Shown: positions 49,344 through 58,602, numbered from the stretch's first letter. The stretch is 64,000 bases of DNA from 21-14-0-10-47-8 sp966211455 (GCA_966211455.1 CBIHNI010000002.1:124001-188000); one strand, 5' to 3'. Numbers and translations are program-made. The notes: generated by a model not told the origin, from the letters alone.

Positions 49344-49415
49344 ACGAAAAGCCTCCCACCTATATAAAGTGTATCAACTTTGGTCGGTGCCGCAAGCAGA
49401 AAATTGCAAGCCGTA

Positions 49416-49595
49416 TCAAGAATGAATCAGTTTTTGCGCTTTTTCCGTCTGTACCAGCTGAACCAGCAGCTTGGAAGAGTGATCAATTTCATCTTCCTGG
49501 ATGCGAGCCAAAACCCCATGGCACTGCAAATAAACCTTCATGTTTTGAGCGGCCTGCGGGTTTGAGAATTTTTTAAGGGAAATCCAGTTCATCAT
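49416..49595 (-). CDS. Small DUF2007-like protein
   Basis: This is a protein of about 59 residues: NWISLKKFSNPQAAQNMKVY, then LQCHGVLARIQEDEIDHSS and KLLVQLVQTEKAQKLIHS. The pattern resembles DUF2007 'putative signal transducing' proteins (F-x-x-x-x-A-x-x-x-K-x-x-L-x-x-x-G-I). A GGGGGAGG ribosome site lies just before the two ATG codons (49595 and 49592), which supports a real gene. It lies between hflX and the Xre-type gene. Function is unknown. Confidence 0.65.
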   Translation of the reverse strand: MMNWISLKKFSNPQAAQNMKVYLQCHGVLARIQEDEIDHSSKLLVQLVQTEKAQKLIHS

Positions 49596-49698
49596 CTTTT
49601 CCTCCCCCCAATCATTGAGAGGGCTCAAGCCTGCGCCCATTTCGCACGATCGTCAAATCTTCGGGTTGTGACGGTTTGTCGTTGTCAGAATGACCTGC

Positions 49699-50253
49699 CT
49701 ATTCGCCCGGTGGCTTGCGGTCGAGTTTGATAGTTCGAAGGGGAGAGGGTGAACGCTTGCCGGTCCACCCTTGCTTTTTTCGGAAAGCCGGGTCTTCAAA
49801 GTATTGAACCGCGAATCGGGTCATTGCATTGGCTTGATAACGCTCGGGGCGGGATTTCACCCAAGGATGCTTTTCCGCATGCGGAACCAGTTTCAGCCAA
49901 AGCAGTTCCGAGAAGCGAACTTTCTTTTTCGGTCGAATGGCGTAGATCAATTCGCAGTCTAAAGCTTCTGCAGCTTCCGCCAGTGATTTGATCGTGAGAG
50001 ATCCTGTTTTCTCGCGCGCCTCCAGCGCGCAGTAAGCGGCACGGGTGACACCCAATTTGTTCGCCACGGTTTCGGCCGAAGTCAGGCTGGCTTCGCGTGC
50101 TTCCCGCAGCCACGAATCGCCTTGTGAAAAGGCTTTGATTTCAGGTGAGAGAAAAGGCTTGAGTTGAAGGTCTTTTTCTTTCCAATGAAAACATCGACGC
50201 CACCATTGTCTGTAAGCATCTTGATAAATTTCTTTTTTAAATAAAGTCATCAT
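49699..50253 (-). CDS. Xre-type regulator, mobile-mystery-protein-A-like
   Basis: This protein of about 184 residues has a central helix-turn-helix: LREAREASLTSAETVANKLG, VTRAAYCALEAREKTGSLTI, KSLAEAAEALDCELIYAIRP. That order resembles 'mobile mystery protein A', a regulator usually next to a Fic-domain protein B gene; no such partner is seen here. N- and C-terminal extensions (about 50 and 70 residues) are rich in aromatic and basic residues. The ATG pair at 50253/50250 is chosen because the longer frame would run through the inverted repeat at 50270-50315. That repeat, 17 bases upstream, is probably its operator. Confidence 0.75.
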   Translation of the reverse strand: MMTLFKKEIYQDAYRQWWRRCFHWKEKDLQLKPFLSPEIKAFSQGDSWLREAREASLTSAETVANKLGVTRAAYCALEAREKTGSLTIKSLAEAAEALDCELIYAIRPKKKVRFSELLWLKLVPHAEKHPWVKSRPERYQANAMTRFAVQYFEDPAFRKKQGWTGKRSPSPLRTIKLDRKPPGE

Positions 50254-50269
50254 AGAGCGGGTGTAAGCA

Positions 50270-50315
50270 CCCCTCTGGAGTTTGTCAACATATACATTGA
50301 CAAACTCCAGAGGGG
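50270..50315. promoter_or_regulatory. 19-bp perfect inverted repeat, likely operator
   Basis: Perfect 19-bp arms (50270-50288 and 50297-50315) flank an 8-base AT-rich spacer. The inner part, TTTGTCAA ... TTGACAAA, contains a TTGACA on each strand that could serve as a -35 element. The site lies just upstream of the Xre-type regulator start and fits autoregulation. It could also extrude as a cruciform or form an RNA hairpin in the leader. Confidence 0.65.
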
Positions 50316-50402
50316 TCGAAAGAGAGATTTGGATGGAGATTGGAAAGCGCAAGAGCATCAATCAAAAACCGGCGGTTTGGGCGAAGCGATGGAGTTTAAA
50401 GC

Positions 50403-50433
50403 AAAAAAAAGCCCCAGGGTTTTGCCGGGGACT
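50403..50433 (-). terminator. Intrinsic terminator of maeB
   Basis: On the minus strand a GC-rich stem with two mismatches (AGTCCCCGG/CCTGGGGCT type, 50411-50432) is followed by an uninterrupted run of eight T (A bases 50403-50410). It starts about 40 bases after the maeB stop. Confidence 0.85.
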
Positions 50434-50472
50434 TTGAGATTCAGCTGCGATTTTTGAGTTCGAGTGTGGGGA

Positions 50473-52818
50473 TTATTTTTTCTTCCGGCGCTCCATCAGG
50501 TACTGGGCTTCCAGTGCAGTCAGGACCACCGAGTTGACGATGGCATCTTCGGTCGTCGTTCTTTGCAGGACGTTGGCTGATTTGCGCACGCCGAGCAAGA
50601 AAGGCCCGATCATCTCGCCTTTGCCAAGCTGTTGCAGAAGCTTGTAGCAAATGTTGGAGGATTCCAGATTTGGGAAGACCAGAATGTTCGCACCCGATTT
50701 CAAATCCGAGAACGGAAAGATACGATTCAGAATTTCGGCATTCACCGCGGTGTCGGATTGCATGTCACCGTCGACAATAATATCGGGACGTTTTTCTTTC
50801 ACCAAGTCGCGAGCGCGTTTCATTTTTGCAGGCGTGCCTGGTGCATTGCTAAAGTTGGAATAAGACAGCATGGCGATATGCGGTTCGATATTAAAGTACT
50901 CGGCCACGCGAGCCGTTTGCAGTGCGATGGTCGCAAGCTCTTCAGCGGTGGGGTCGATATTGACCGTGGTGTCGGCTAGCAGCAAGAAGCGATCTTCCAG
51001 CAGCATGATATTACAGCCGCAAGGAACCGCTTCGCGCGCGACACCGATGGTTTGTAAAACGGGTTTGACCGCATCCGCGAATTGCATCGACGAGCCCGTG
51101 ACCATGCCGTCCGCATCGCCTTGATCGACCATCATGGATGCAAAGTAATTGGGGTCTGCCATCAAGCGTTCGGCTTCGCGGGCGGTGACGCCTTTTCGCT
51201 GTCGACGTTTGTAAAGCTCTTCGGAATAGAATTTAAACTTTTCGTGCTGAGACGGGTGGATGATTGGAATTTCATCCAGCGCTTGCAGTTCCAAAGAGCG
51301 GATCTTTTCTTTCACCCGGTCTGGGTAACCCAAAAGAATCGGCTGACAGATTTTCTCTTCGACGATGGTTTGTAGGGCCTTTAAAATTTTCGTCGAATGT
51401 CCTTCCGGGAACACAATGCGCGGAAGTTCGCCACCTTGGGCGGCGGCGTTGGCGCGAACTTTATGGATCGCCGAACGGATAAAGACTTTCTCTGGACCCT
51501 GGTAAGCTTCCAGTTGATCGCGGTAAGCATTGAAGTTTTCAATTTTCTTCTGCGCAACGCCCGAATCCATTGACGCTTTTGCGACTGCGGGTGCAACCCA
51601 CAATAAGACGCGCGGATCGAATGGTTTTGGAATCAAATACTCAGGACCGAACTTAAAGCTTTTGCCACCGTAAGCGGCCGACACGCGTTCTGGAACATCT
51701 TCACGCGCCAGGCGTGCCAAGGCGTCGACTGCGGCAAGCTTCATCGCTTCATTGATCTGGGTGGCACGTGTATCCAAGGCGCCGCGGAAGATCGACGGGA
51801 ATCCCAAAACGTTATTCACCTGGTTTGGATAATCCGAGCGTCCAGTGGCGATGATCGCATCGGGTCTGGCTTCGCGCGCTTTTGCCGGCTCGATTTCAGG
51901 ATCTGGGTTTGCCATCGCAAAGATGATCGGATTTTTTGCCATGGGCTTGATCATTTCGCCGGTGACAGCGCCGGCAACGCTCAGTCCGACAAAAACATCG
52001 GCGCCAACCAAGGCCTGCGACAAGGTGCGAGCTTCGGTTTCAACCGCGAAGAATTCTTTGTGTTTATTCATGCCGTCTTTGCGGCCTTTGTAGATCACGC
52101 CGCTAGAATCGCACATTGTGAGATTTTCTTTTTTTGCCCCCAGCGAGAAAAAGATCTTCGAGCAAGCAACGGCTGAAGCTCCGGCACCATTCACGACAAT
52201 GCGGATGTCCGACATTTTGCGTTTGGTGATCATGCAGGCGTTGAGAAGTGCGGCCCCCGAAATGATGGCGGTTCCATGTTGGTCATCGTGAAAGACGGGG
52301 ATCTTCATTTCTTTTTTCAGGCGTTCTTCGATTTCAAAGCATTCAGGGGCTTTGATGTCTTCTAGATTGATGCCGCCGAATGTTGGCTCTAAAGCTTTGA
52401 CGGCCGCGATGGTCGATTCGATATCCAAAGTGTTCAGTTCGATATCGAAGACGTCAATGCCGGCGAACTGTTTGAAAAGAAGACCTTTGCCTTCCATCAC
52501 AGGTTTAGAAGCCAAGGGTCCGATGTTGCCGAGGCCTAACACCGCGGTGCCGTTTGAAATCACCGCCACCAGATTCCCTTTTGCGGTGTAATCGTAAACT
52601 TTGCTCGCATCTTTCGCGATCACACGACATGGAGCTGCCACACCCGGCGAGTAAGCAAGGCTTAATGCTTTTTCAGTGTTGGTCGGTTTGCTGGCGATGA
52701 CTTCGATTTTTCCTGGTTTGCCTTTTTGATGGAATTCCAAAGCTTCCAAGTCTAAGGCATTGAAGTTTGAGGGATTGTCCGAAGTGTTCTGGTTGCCGTT
52801 TTGATTGTGACTCGACAT
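50473..52818 (-). CDS. maeB: NADP-dependent malic enzyme with phosphotransacetylase-like domain
   Basis: This 781-residue fusion has an N-terminal malic-enzyme part (AYSPGVAAPCRVIAKDASKV, VFHDDQHGTAIISGAALLNA, VVNGAGASAVACSKIFFSLG) and a C-terminal phosphotransacetylase-like part (LPRIVFPEGHSTKILKALQT, SYSNFSNAPGTPAKMKRARD). That architecture is typical of MaeB. It decarboxylates malate to pyruvate with NADP; the second domain is regulatory. The ATG at 52818 has a TTGGAG ribosome site, and the in-frame extension upstream lacks homology. It is divergent from the fadI-fadJ operon, linking fatty-acid use to pyruvate and NADPH supply. Confidence 0.93.
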   Translation of the reverse strand: MSSHNQNGNQNTSDNPSNFNALDLEALEFHQKGKPGKIEVIASKPTNTEKALSLAYSPGVAAPCRVIAKDASKVYDYTAKGNLVAVISNGTAVLGLGNIGPLASKPVMEGKGLLFKQFAGIDVFDIELNTLDIESTIAAVKALEPTFGGINLEDIKAPECFEIEERLKKEMKIPVFHDDQHGTAIISGAALLNACMITKRKMSDIRIVVNGAGASAVACSKIFFSLGAKKENLTMCDSSGVIYKGRKDGMNKHKEFFAVETEARTLSQALVGADVFVGLSVAGAVTGEMIKPMAKNPIIFAMANPDPEIEPAKAREARPDAIIATGRSDYPNQVNNVLGFPSIFRGALDTRATQINEAMKLAAVDALARLAREDVPERVSAAYGGKSFKFGPEYLIPKPFDPRVLLWVAPAVAKASMDSGVAQKKIENFNAYRDQLEAYQGPEKVFIRSAIHKVRANAAAQGGELPRIVFPEGHSTKILKALQTIVEEKICQPILLGYPDRVKEKIRSLELQALDEIPIIHPSQHEKFKFYSEELYKRRQRKGVTAREAERLMADPNYFASMMVDQGDADGMVTGSSMQFADAVKPVLQTIGVAREAVPCGCNIMLLEDRFLLLADTTVNIDPTAEELATIALQTARVAEYFNIEPHIAMLSYSNFSNAPGTPAKMKRARDLVKEKRPDIIVDGDMQSDTAVNAEILNRIFPFSDLKSGANILVFPNLESSNICYKLLQQLGKGEMIGPFLLGVRKSANVLQRTTTEDAIVNSVVLTALEAQYLMERRKKK

Positions 52819-52984
52819 ATGTCTCCAAATCTGAAAAACAAAAATTGACTGCTCTGATTCTACGAAGCTCAGAGTTGATATGTCATTTCTTTTGCAAGTC
52901 GTCATAGCGAGGCTTTCTGCTATCTCTCAGAAAGCATTGGCCTTAAGATATTTGCATCGTATTGCAACAAGGAAGGCAGCAACT

Positions 52985-54334
52985 ATGAGTCAAATGAATC
53001 CACGGGATGTGGTGATCGTTGAAGGTGTGCGTACACCTTTCGCAAAAGCAGGCACAAAACTTAAAAAAGTTCATCCAGCAGAGCTTGGGAAAGTGGCACT
53101 GAAAGAGCTGATTGCTCGAAGCAGTCTTGACGTCAATGTGGTGGATGAAGTGATCATCGGAAATACTGGAAATCCGGTCGATTCTGTGAATATCTCGCGT
53201 GTTGTCGCGCTCAATGCCGGCATTCCGCAAAAGACTTCGGCCTACACCGTGCACCGCAATTGCGCATCAGCGTTGGAGTCCGTTTCAAATGGTTATGAAA
53301 AAATCAAATCCGGTACCATGGATGTGGTGATCGCCGGTGGAACTGAAAGCATGTCGCAAATGCCGACCCTGCTGCCAGAAAAAATCCAAGGTATTATGGA
53401 TAAGCTTTTCGCCGCCAAGGGCCCGGCACAAGCCTTGCCACTTTTATTTGAACTTTTTAAAGCCGATATGAAACAGATCAAAGCTCTGTTTACATCGAAC
53501 ATGAAAGATCAGTACTTCCCGGTGATTTCGGTGATGCAAGGTCTGACCGATCCGTTTGTCGGCATCAATATGGGGCAGACGGCGGAAATCTTAGCAAAAG
53601 AATGGCATCTGTCGCGTGAAATGCAGGACCGTTTTGCTTTGCACTCGCATCAAAAAGCGGTCGAGGCGACAAAGAACGGAAAACTGCCGGCTGAAATTGC
53701 GCCACTTCCGATCGGGCCTGATTACAAAGAAACGCTGACGGTCGATATCGGTCCGCGTGATGGTCAAAGCATGGAAGCGCTTGGAAAATTAAAGCCTTTC
53801 TTTGATAAGAAAACCGGATCGATCACGGCTGGAAATAGCTGTCCGATCACCGATGGTGCTGCGATGGTCTTGTTGATGAGTCGTGAAAAAGCCAACGCCA
53901 TGGGATTAAAACCGATCGCAAAAATCCGCGGTTACGGTTTTGCGGGGCTCGAGCCCGAACGCATGGGGCTGGGGCCGGTATATGCGACACCTGTGGCATT
54001 GAAACGTGCAGGACTGACGATGAAAGATATCGGTCTGGTCGAGCTGAACGAAGCTTTCGCGGCGCAAGTCATGGCTTGTCAGCGCGCTTTCGATTCGGAT
54101 CAGTTTGCCAAAGAAAAATTGGGTCTGTCATCAAAGCTGGGTGAGATTCGCGATGAAATCTTAAACGTCAATGGCGGCGGGATTGCTTTGGGTCACCCGG
54201 TGGGTGCAACTGGCACACGCTTGTTGATCACTTTGATGAAGGAAATGAAACGTCGTCAGGTGCAGTTTGGACTTGCCACTTTGTGTATTGGTGGCGGTCA
54301 GGGTGGCGCCATGATTCTAGAGGCGGAGGCCTAA
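52985..54334 (+). CDS. fadI: 3-ketoacyl-CoA thiolase
   Basis: This 449-residue thiolase has the nucleophile region YTVHRNCASALESVSNGYEK, the VELNEAFAAQVMACQRAF segment and the C-terminal NVNGGGIALGHPVGATGTRL plus LCIGGGQGGAMILE with the second active-site Cys. Length and position before the multifunctional subunit suggest FadI rather than FadA. It cleaves 3-ketoacyl-CoA in the last step of beta-oxidation. The ATG at 52985 has AGGAAGG upstream; the earlier in-frame start is in the divergent leader region. The fadJ-like gene begins 5 bases after its stop. Confidence 0.93.
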   Translation: MSQMNPRDVVIVEGVRTPFAKAGTKLKKVHPAELGKVALKELIARSSLDVNVVDEVIIGNTGNPVDSVNISRVVALNAGIPQKTSAYTVHRNCASALESVSNGYEKIKSGTMDVVIAGGTESMSQMPTLLPEKIQGIMDKLFAAKGPAQALPLLFELFKADMKQIKALFTSNMKDQYFPVISVMQGLTDPFVGINMGQTAEILAKEWHLSREMQDRFALHSHQKAVEATKNGKLPAEIAPLPIGPDYKETLTVDIGPRDGQSMEALGKLKPFFDKKTGSITAGNSCPITDGAAMVLLMSREKANAMGLKPIAKIRGYGFAGLEPERMGLGPVYATPVALKRAGLTMKDIGLVELNEAFAAQVMACQRAFDSDQFAKEKLGLSSKLGEIRDEILNVNGGGIALGHPVGATGTRLLITLMKEMKRRQVQFGLATLCIGGGQGGAMILEAEA

Positions 54335-54339
54335 GCTTT

Positions 54340-56490
54340 ATGAGTATCCAAGAATCCATCAAAATTGTTCCTCATGGTGATATTGCGCTGGTCGAATTCG
54401 ACATGGTCGGCGAAAAAGTGAATAAGTTCTCGACTCCGATGATGACACGACTTCAAGAGGTCATCGGCGAGCTTCGCAAATCCAAATACAAAGTGGCGAT
54501 CTTTAAATCCAATAAGCCAAAGATCTTTATCGCCGGTGCTGACATCGATGAAATCAAATCGATGAACACCAAAGAGCAGTTCGAAAAAGCGGTGGCCGGC
54601 GGTCAAAGCATTTTCAATGAGCTGGAAGATCTGCCAATCCCAACGATTGCGGCGGTGAACGGCGCTTGTGCGGGGGGCGGTTGCGAATTTATCATGGCCT
54701 GCGATTACCGAATTGCAACCGATGACAATTCGACCAAGATTGGTTTGCCAGAAACGAAATTGGGGATCATCCCAGGTTTTGGCGGATGCGTGCGCATGCC
54801 GCGAATCATCGGTCTTGCCAACGCCTTTGATATCATCTTGGCCGGAAAATTGGTGCCAGCTCAGAAGGCGTACAAGATCGGTTTGATCGATCAAGTCGTG
54901 TATCCGACCATCTTGCTCGAGCAAGCTTTAAAAATGGCGCAAGAGCTGATCAAAGACGGTGCGAAGAAACGAAAAAAGCGTTTTTCTCCGCAGGGGCCGG
55001 TGCCAACGATTTTGGAAAGCGCGATCGGAAGACCTGTGATTTACTCGCAGGCGAAAAAAGGTGTCGTGAAAATGACCCACGGTCATTACCCCGCACCACT
55101 GAAGGCGATCGAAGTCATTTCAAAAACCTACGGCATGGGCGACCGCGAAAAAGCGATGCAAATCGAGCGCGAAGGTTTCGTCGAGTGCGCATCAACTGCC
55201 GTTTCGAAAAATCTTCTGCACGTGTTTGATCTCACCGAAATGGTGAAAAAACAAACCGGCGTGGTCGGTGTCGAAGTGAAAGCAAAACCGGTAAGCGCGA
55301 TCGGCATTTTGGGTGCCGGCACCATGGGTGGCGGTATTGCTTATATTGCAGCCGATAAAGGTGTGGAAGCCCGTATGAAAGACATCAACTTTGATGCCAT
55401 CGGAAAAGGCTTAAAGCACGCTCGCGACCTGTGGGGAAAATTGGTCAAAAAGAAGCGCATCAACAAATACGAATTCCAACAAAAGCTCGACAAGATTACA
55501 GGCACGGTCGATTACAGCGGATTTAAAAATCTGGATGTGGTCGTTGAAGCCATTGTCGAAGATATGGAAATCAAAAAGAAAGTGATCGCGGAAACCGCGA
55601 AAAATATGCGTCCGGATGCGATCATCGCGACCAATACGTCTTCATTGAGTGTGACAGAAATGTCAGCGGGACATCCAAATCCGCAGTATTTTGCCGGCAT
55701 GCACTTTTTCAATCCGGTTGATAAAATGCCGCTTGTCGAAGTCATCCGCGGTGAAAAAACCAGCGACGAAACAATCGCGACGATCTTCGAGCTTTCAAAA
55801 AAGCTTGGAAAAATGCCGGTCGTGGTGAAAGACGGTCCCGGTTTCTTGGTGAATCGTCTTCTTTTGCCTTACATGGCAGAAGCGGCCTTCCTGTTGCAAG
55901 AAGGGATGAACATCGAGACTGTGGATAAAGCTTATGTCAAAGAATTTGGGATGCCGATGGGGCCATTTGCTTTGATGGATGAGGTGGGTCTGGATGTTTG
56001 TATCAAGGTCTTAAAGATCTTCAAAAAAGCATTCGGCTCGCGCGTTGAGATGGCTCCGTGCATGGAGAAGCTTGAAAAATCAGGCCGCCTTGGAAAGAAA
56101 AACGGCAAAGGCTTCTATAAGTATGACGAAAAAGGAAAGCGCACCGAAGTGGATCCATCGATCTATGCGGAGCTTGGTCTTGCTTCGCCATCGAATCCGC
56201 TTTCGAACAAAGAGTGCATCGAGCGTGGTGTCTTTGCCATGATCAACGAGTGTTCGCTGGCGCTGCTGGAAGATCATATCGTCAACACTCCGAACGAAGT
56301 GGATCTGGCGATGATCATGGGAACAGGATTCCCGCCATTCCGTGGTGGACTTTTGAAGTACGCCGATAGCGTGGGTTCGCAGTACGTGGTGGATCAGCTG
56401 GAAGTGTACTCGTCGAAGAATGCGGCTCGCTTGAAGCCAAGCAATCCGCTGAGGAGCATGGCGAAGACGAGCCGGAAGTTTTATAACTAG
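54340..56490 (+). CDS. fadJ: Fatty-acid oxidation complex alpha subunit
   Basis: This 716-residue multifunctional enzyme has an N-terminal crotonase domain (PKIFIAGADIDEIKSMNTKE, AAVNGACAGGGCEFIMACDY with both oxyanion-hole segments). A 3-hydroxyacyl-CoA dehydrogenase domain follows from about residue 320 (AIGILGAGTMGGGIAYIAAD for NAD binding, FAGMHFFNPVDKMPLVEVIR, VVVKDGPGFLVNRLLLPYMA), plus a C-terminal helical domain. It hydrates enoyl-CoA and oxidises the hydroxyacyl product, passing 3-ketoacyl-CoA to the thiolase encoded just upstream. A GGAGG ribosome site sits at the end of the thiolase gene. Confidence 0.94.
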   Translation: MSIQESIKIVPHGDIALVEFDMVGEKVNKFSTPMMTRLQEVIGELRKSKYKVAIFKSNKPKIFIAGADIDEIKSMNTKEQFEKAVAGGQSIFNELEDLPIPTIAAVNGACAGGGCEFIMACDYRIATDDNSTKIGLPETKLGIIPGFGGCVRMPRIIGLANAFDIILAGKLVPAQKAYKIGLIDQVVYPTILLEQALKMAQELIKDGAKKRKKRFSPQGPVPTILESAIGRPVIYSQAKKGVVKMTHGHYPAPLKAIEVISKTYGMGDREKAMQIEREGFVECASTAVSKNLLHVFDLTEMVKKQTGVVGVEVKAKPVSAIGILGAGTMGGGIAYIAADKGVEARMKDINFDAIGKGLKHARDLWGKLVKKKRINKYEFQQKLDKITGTVDYSGFKNLDVVVEAIVEDMEIKKKVIAETAKNMRPDAIIATNTSSLSVTEMSAGHPNPQYFAGMHFFNPVDKMPLVEVIRGEKTSDETIATIFELSKKLGKMPVVVKDGPGFLVNRLLLPYMAEAAFLLQEGMNIETVDKAYVKEFGMPMGPFALMDEVGLDVCIKVLKIFKKAFGSRVEMAPCMEKLEKSGRLGKKNGKGFYKYDEKGKRTEVDPSIYAELGLASPSNPLSNKECIERGVFAMINECSLALLEDHIVNTPNEVDLAMIMGTGFPPFRGGLLKYADSVGSQYVVDQLEVYSSKNAARLKPSNPLRSMAKTSRKFYN

Positions 56491-56575
56491 CTGGGCTTGG
56501 TAAGAAGAGGCTGGGTTTTCACTCGGCCGCGCGGATCGGGCTTGGTGCTTTGATCGGACTCTCGTCCGCTTTGCT

Positions 56576-56612
56576 GACCCCGATAGGGTACTATCGGGGT
56601 CTCTTTTTTTTT
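56576..56612 (+). terminator. Intrinsic terminator of fadI-fadJ
   Basis: A perfect 11-bp stem (56576-56586 with 56591-56601) with a GGTA loop is followed by TCTTTTTTTTT. It begins 86 bases after the fadJ stop. Confidence 0.9.
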
Positions 56613-56831
56613 GGGCGGGAGTTGAAGTTGGAGAAGATATTGGTTGCGGCAAGCTCCCATCAGGCATGGATGCCTCCCGCATGACGAGCACAAAACCACA
56701 AACCACCCCGTACCCCGCCGATAACTTAGACAGCTGATAGATTTCCGAACAGGTTTCGCGTCGTCCTTCGTCGTTCTTTTTGCTTTCAGGTGTGGCGCAG
56801 ATATTGAACTGTCCAATATTCTGAGGTGTTC
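56613..56831. other. Intergenic region before the secreted-protein gene
   Basis: These 219 bases lie between the fadJ terminator and the next gene. I see no open frame with a ribosome site and no marked repeat. A promoter for the gene at 56832 is expected near its right end. Confidence 0.35.
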
Positions 56832-57731
56832 GTGAAAAGTCTCATTTTGATTCTCTCAATATTTGCCGGGGTGGAATTGTGGGCTTCGGTTGATGAATCA
56901 AAAGTCGACTTAACCGGTGCGTCGGTTTGTGAAAGCTGTCTTGAAGCTTCTGAATCCAAGCCGCGCGCTTCCCTTCGCGCCATCGAAAAAAGCTACGGAC
57001 CTGTCTTGGGTCAGATTCATGGTCTTTATATCAGTCAATCGGCTTTGCAAAATCAAACACGCTCGGAATCTCCCTATAAAGGTCAGCCGACCACCAATGA
57101 ACCCAAACCTGTTTTGGCCAGCGATGATCCGATCTATGAAAAAGCGATGAAAGAGGCCGATTTGATTGCTCGTCGCTGCACTCAGGATCAGGTGATGGGT
57201 TTTAGCGAATCTTATAATAAGCTTCATTTTGATCCCAAAGAGCCCATGAAAGATTGGGCTTATGAAGAGTGCCAAAGAAAATTGCGCCGTCATTTTCAAG
57301 CGGCGTTGGGCGATCGTATTGAAAGCATCACCGATATCTTGGAGCCGACGCTTGCGCAGTTGAAACCGCTGAAGAAGAAATCGGATTCGGCCACAATCGA
57401 CGTTTCCAAAGGTGCCAGCAACCAAGCCGGAAGCTTCTTTCAAAAGCCTGCGACCCATATCCGTCTTCGTGGCGGCGGGAAAATCGTGGTCGAGTTGGGT
57501 CGGGCAAAATTCAGTAAAGATTCGGTGACTCGGGCGGATGTTTTGGTGAAAAACGGAACCGAAGCTCGCCTTCGTCACGAGATCACTTTGAATGGCAACG
57601 AAAATACTCCCAGTTCTTTAAGCTTTCAGATCTCTCGCGTTCGTCATAGCAGCGATGATCTGCCTTACAATGATCGACGTTTTAAAAACGAAACGACCGC
57701 TTCAGTTTATTACAACATCCGTTTTTACTAG
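56832..57731 (+). CDS. Secreted hypothetical protein
   Basis: This protein of about 299 residues has a signal peptide (SLILILSIFAGVELWA). Cys residues appear in SVCESCLEASE, ARRCTQ and YEECQRK. The C-terminal third (THIRLRGGGKIVVELGRAKF, PSSLSFQISRVRHSSDD, TASVYYNIRFY) is strand-rich and ends in an aromatic Phe/Tyr pattern like that of outer-membrane or surface proteins. No family was recognised. The GTG at 56832 fits a GAGG ribosome site 5 bases upstream. It is monocistronic. Confidence 0.7.
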   Translation: MKSLILILSIFAGVELWASVDESKVDLTGASVCESCLEASESKPRASLRAIEKSYGPVLGQIHGLYISQSALQNQTRSESPYKGQPTTNEPKPVLASDDPIYEKAMKEADLIARRCTQDQVMGFSESYNKLHFDPKEPMKDWAYEECQRKLRRHFQAALGDRIESITDILEPTLAQLKPLKKKSDSATIDVSKGASNQAGSFFQKPATHIRLRGGGKIVVELGRAKFSKDSVTRADVLVKNGTEARLRHEITLNGNENTPSSLSFQISRVRHSSDDLPYNDRRFKNETTASVYYNIRFY

Positions 57732-57870
57732 GACAGTTTGAGGCACTCATTGGGTGTTTCGTTTTTTTGTCTCTTCTATCAAAGTGTCAGAGCAATCCCG
57801 GAAAAAGCCCGCAAACGAATCGTCAAAAACTTAAACAACTGAAAAACCAAAACAAGCCCGGGGCCTGGCT

Positions 57871-57887
57871 TGTCTCACAGTGAGACA
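57871..57887. promoter_or_regulatory. Inverted repeat upstream of a lipoprotein gene
   Basis: Perfect 8-bp arms (TGTCTCAC at 57871-57878 and GTGAGACA at 57880-57887) flank a single central base. A further half-site (ATGTCTCA) lies near 57915. The site is 84 bases upstream of the lipoprotein gene at 57971 and could be an operator. Confidence 0.45.
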
Positions 57888-57970
57888 TTCAGCTCGAATA
57901 TAGATCGGTGTGGGATGTCTCAGGCTGGAATGGTCATTGATATAGCATCAGGTGTAATCAAGGAGTTTAT

Positions 57971-58591
57971 ATGAAACACTCGATGTTGAAACTGGCAATC
58001 GTCGCAATGGCTCTGGCAACGGCAGTTGCATGTAACAAGAAAACAGAGGGCGCCTCTGTGAGCGCAGGTCGCGACGCCCGAGTTTCAGGAACCTCAGGTC
58101 TGCCAACCGGACAAGGTTCAAGTGCGGGAACGCAGTCGGCACAAATCAATTTTTCTCAGTCGCAAGCGGCCACCATGAAGCAAGCGGTTCAGATCCTGGT
58201 CTCGACCACGATCGATCCTTTGTCGGTCGGTGATATTCAATCGGTCGAAGTCAGCGGCAATGTCGGCGTTCAAAACGGCACGGGTCAGGTTCTTTCCGAC
58301 AGCACCCTGCAGATTGTCATTCGTGATAATGCACAGTCTTCTGATGGAACGGTTCTCGAGCCCATCGTGATCCGCATCCGCGGTGCTTCCGGAACGGCTG
58401 TTGGTTATCAGGCGAACCTGGTGTTCTCGGATGAATATGGCACGATCACGGTGACTGGAACTTACAATCAGTCGACTTTCACCGGAAATGTGCGCTTCTC
58501 GAACACAGCCGGCAACGGATTTAACGGCAGCAAAACAGGTGGACTGGGTCAATTCACGATCCCTACTTGTGCCTTCTTCCGCTGTATGTAA
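57971..58591 (+). CDS. Lipoprotein, unknown function
   Basis: This 206-residue protein has a lipoprotein signal (MLKLAIVAMALATAVAC, Cys near residue 21), a Gly/Ser-rich linker and a beta-rich domain (VSTTIDPLSVGDIQSVEVSG, DSTLQIVIRDNAQSS, TITVTGTYNQSTFTGNVRFS). The sequence ends in TCAFFRCM. A strong AAGGAG ribosome site precedes the ATG. No family was recognised. It lies 11 bases upstream of the next gene on the same strand and may be co-transcribed with it. Confidence 0.75.
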   Translation: MKHSMLKLAIVAMALATAVACNKKTEGASVSAGRDARVSGTSGLPTGQGSSAGTQSAQINFSQSQAATMKQAVQILVSTTIDPLSVGDIQSVEVSGNVGVQNGTGQVLSDSTLQIVIRDNAQSSDGTVLEPIVIRIRGASGTAVGYQANLVFSDEYGTITVTGTYNQSTFTGNVRFSNTAGNGFNGSKTGGLGQFTIPTCAFFRCM

Positions 58592-58602
58592 CAATTGGCT
58601 CG

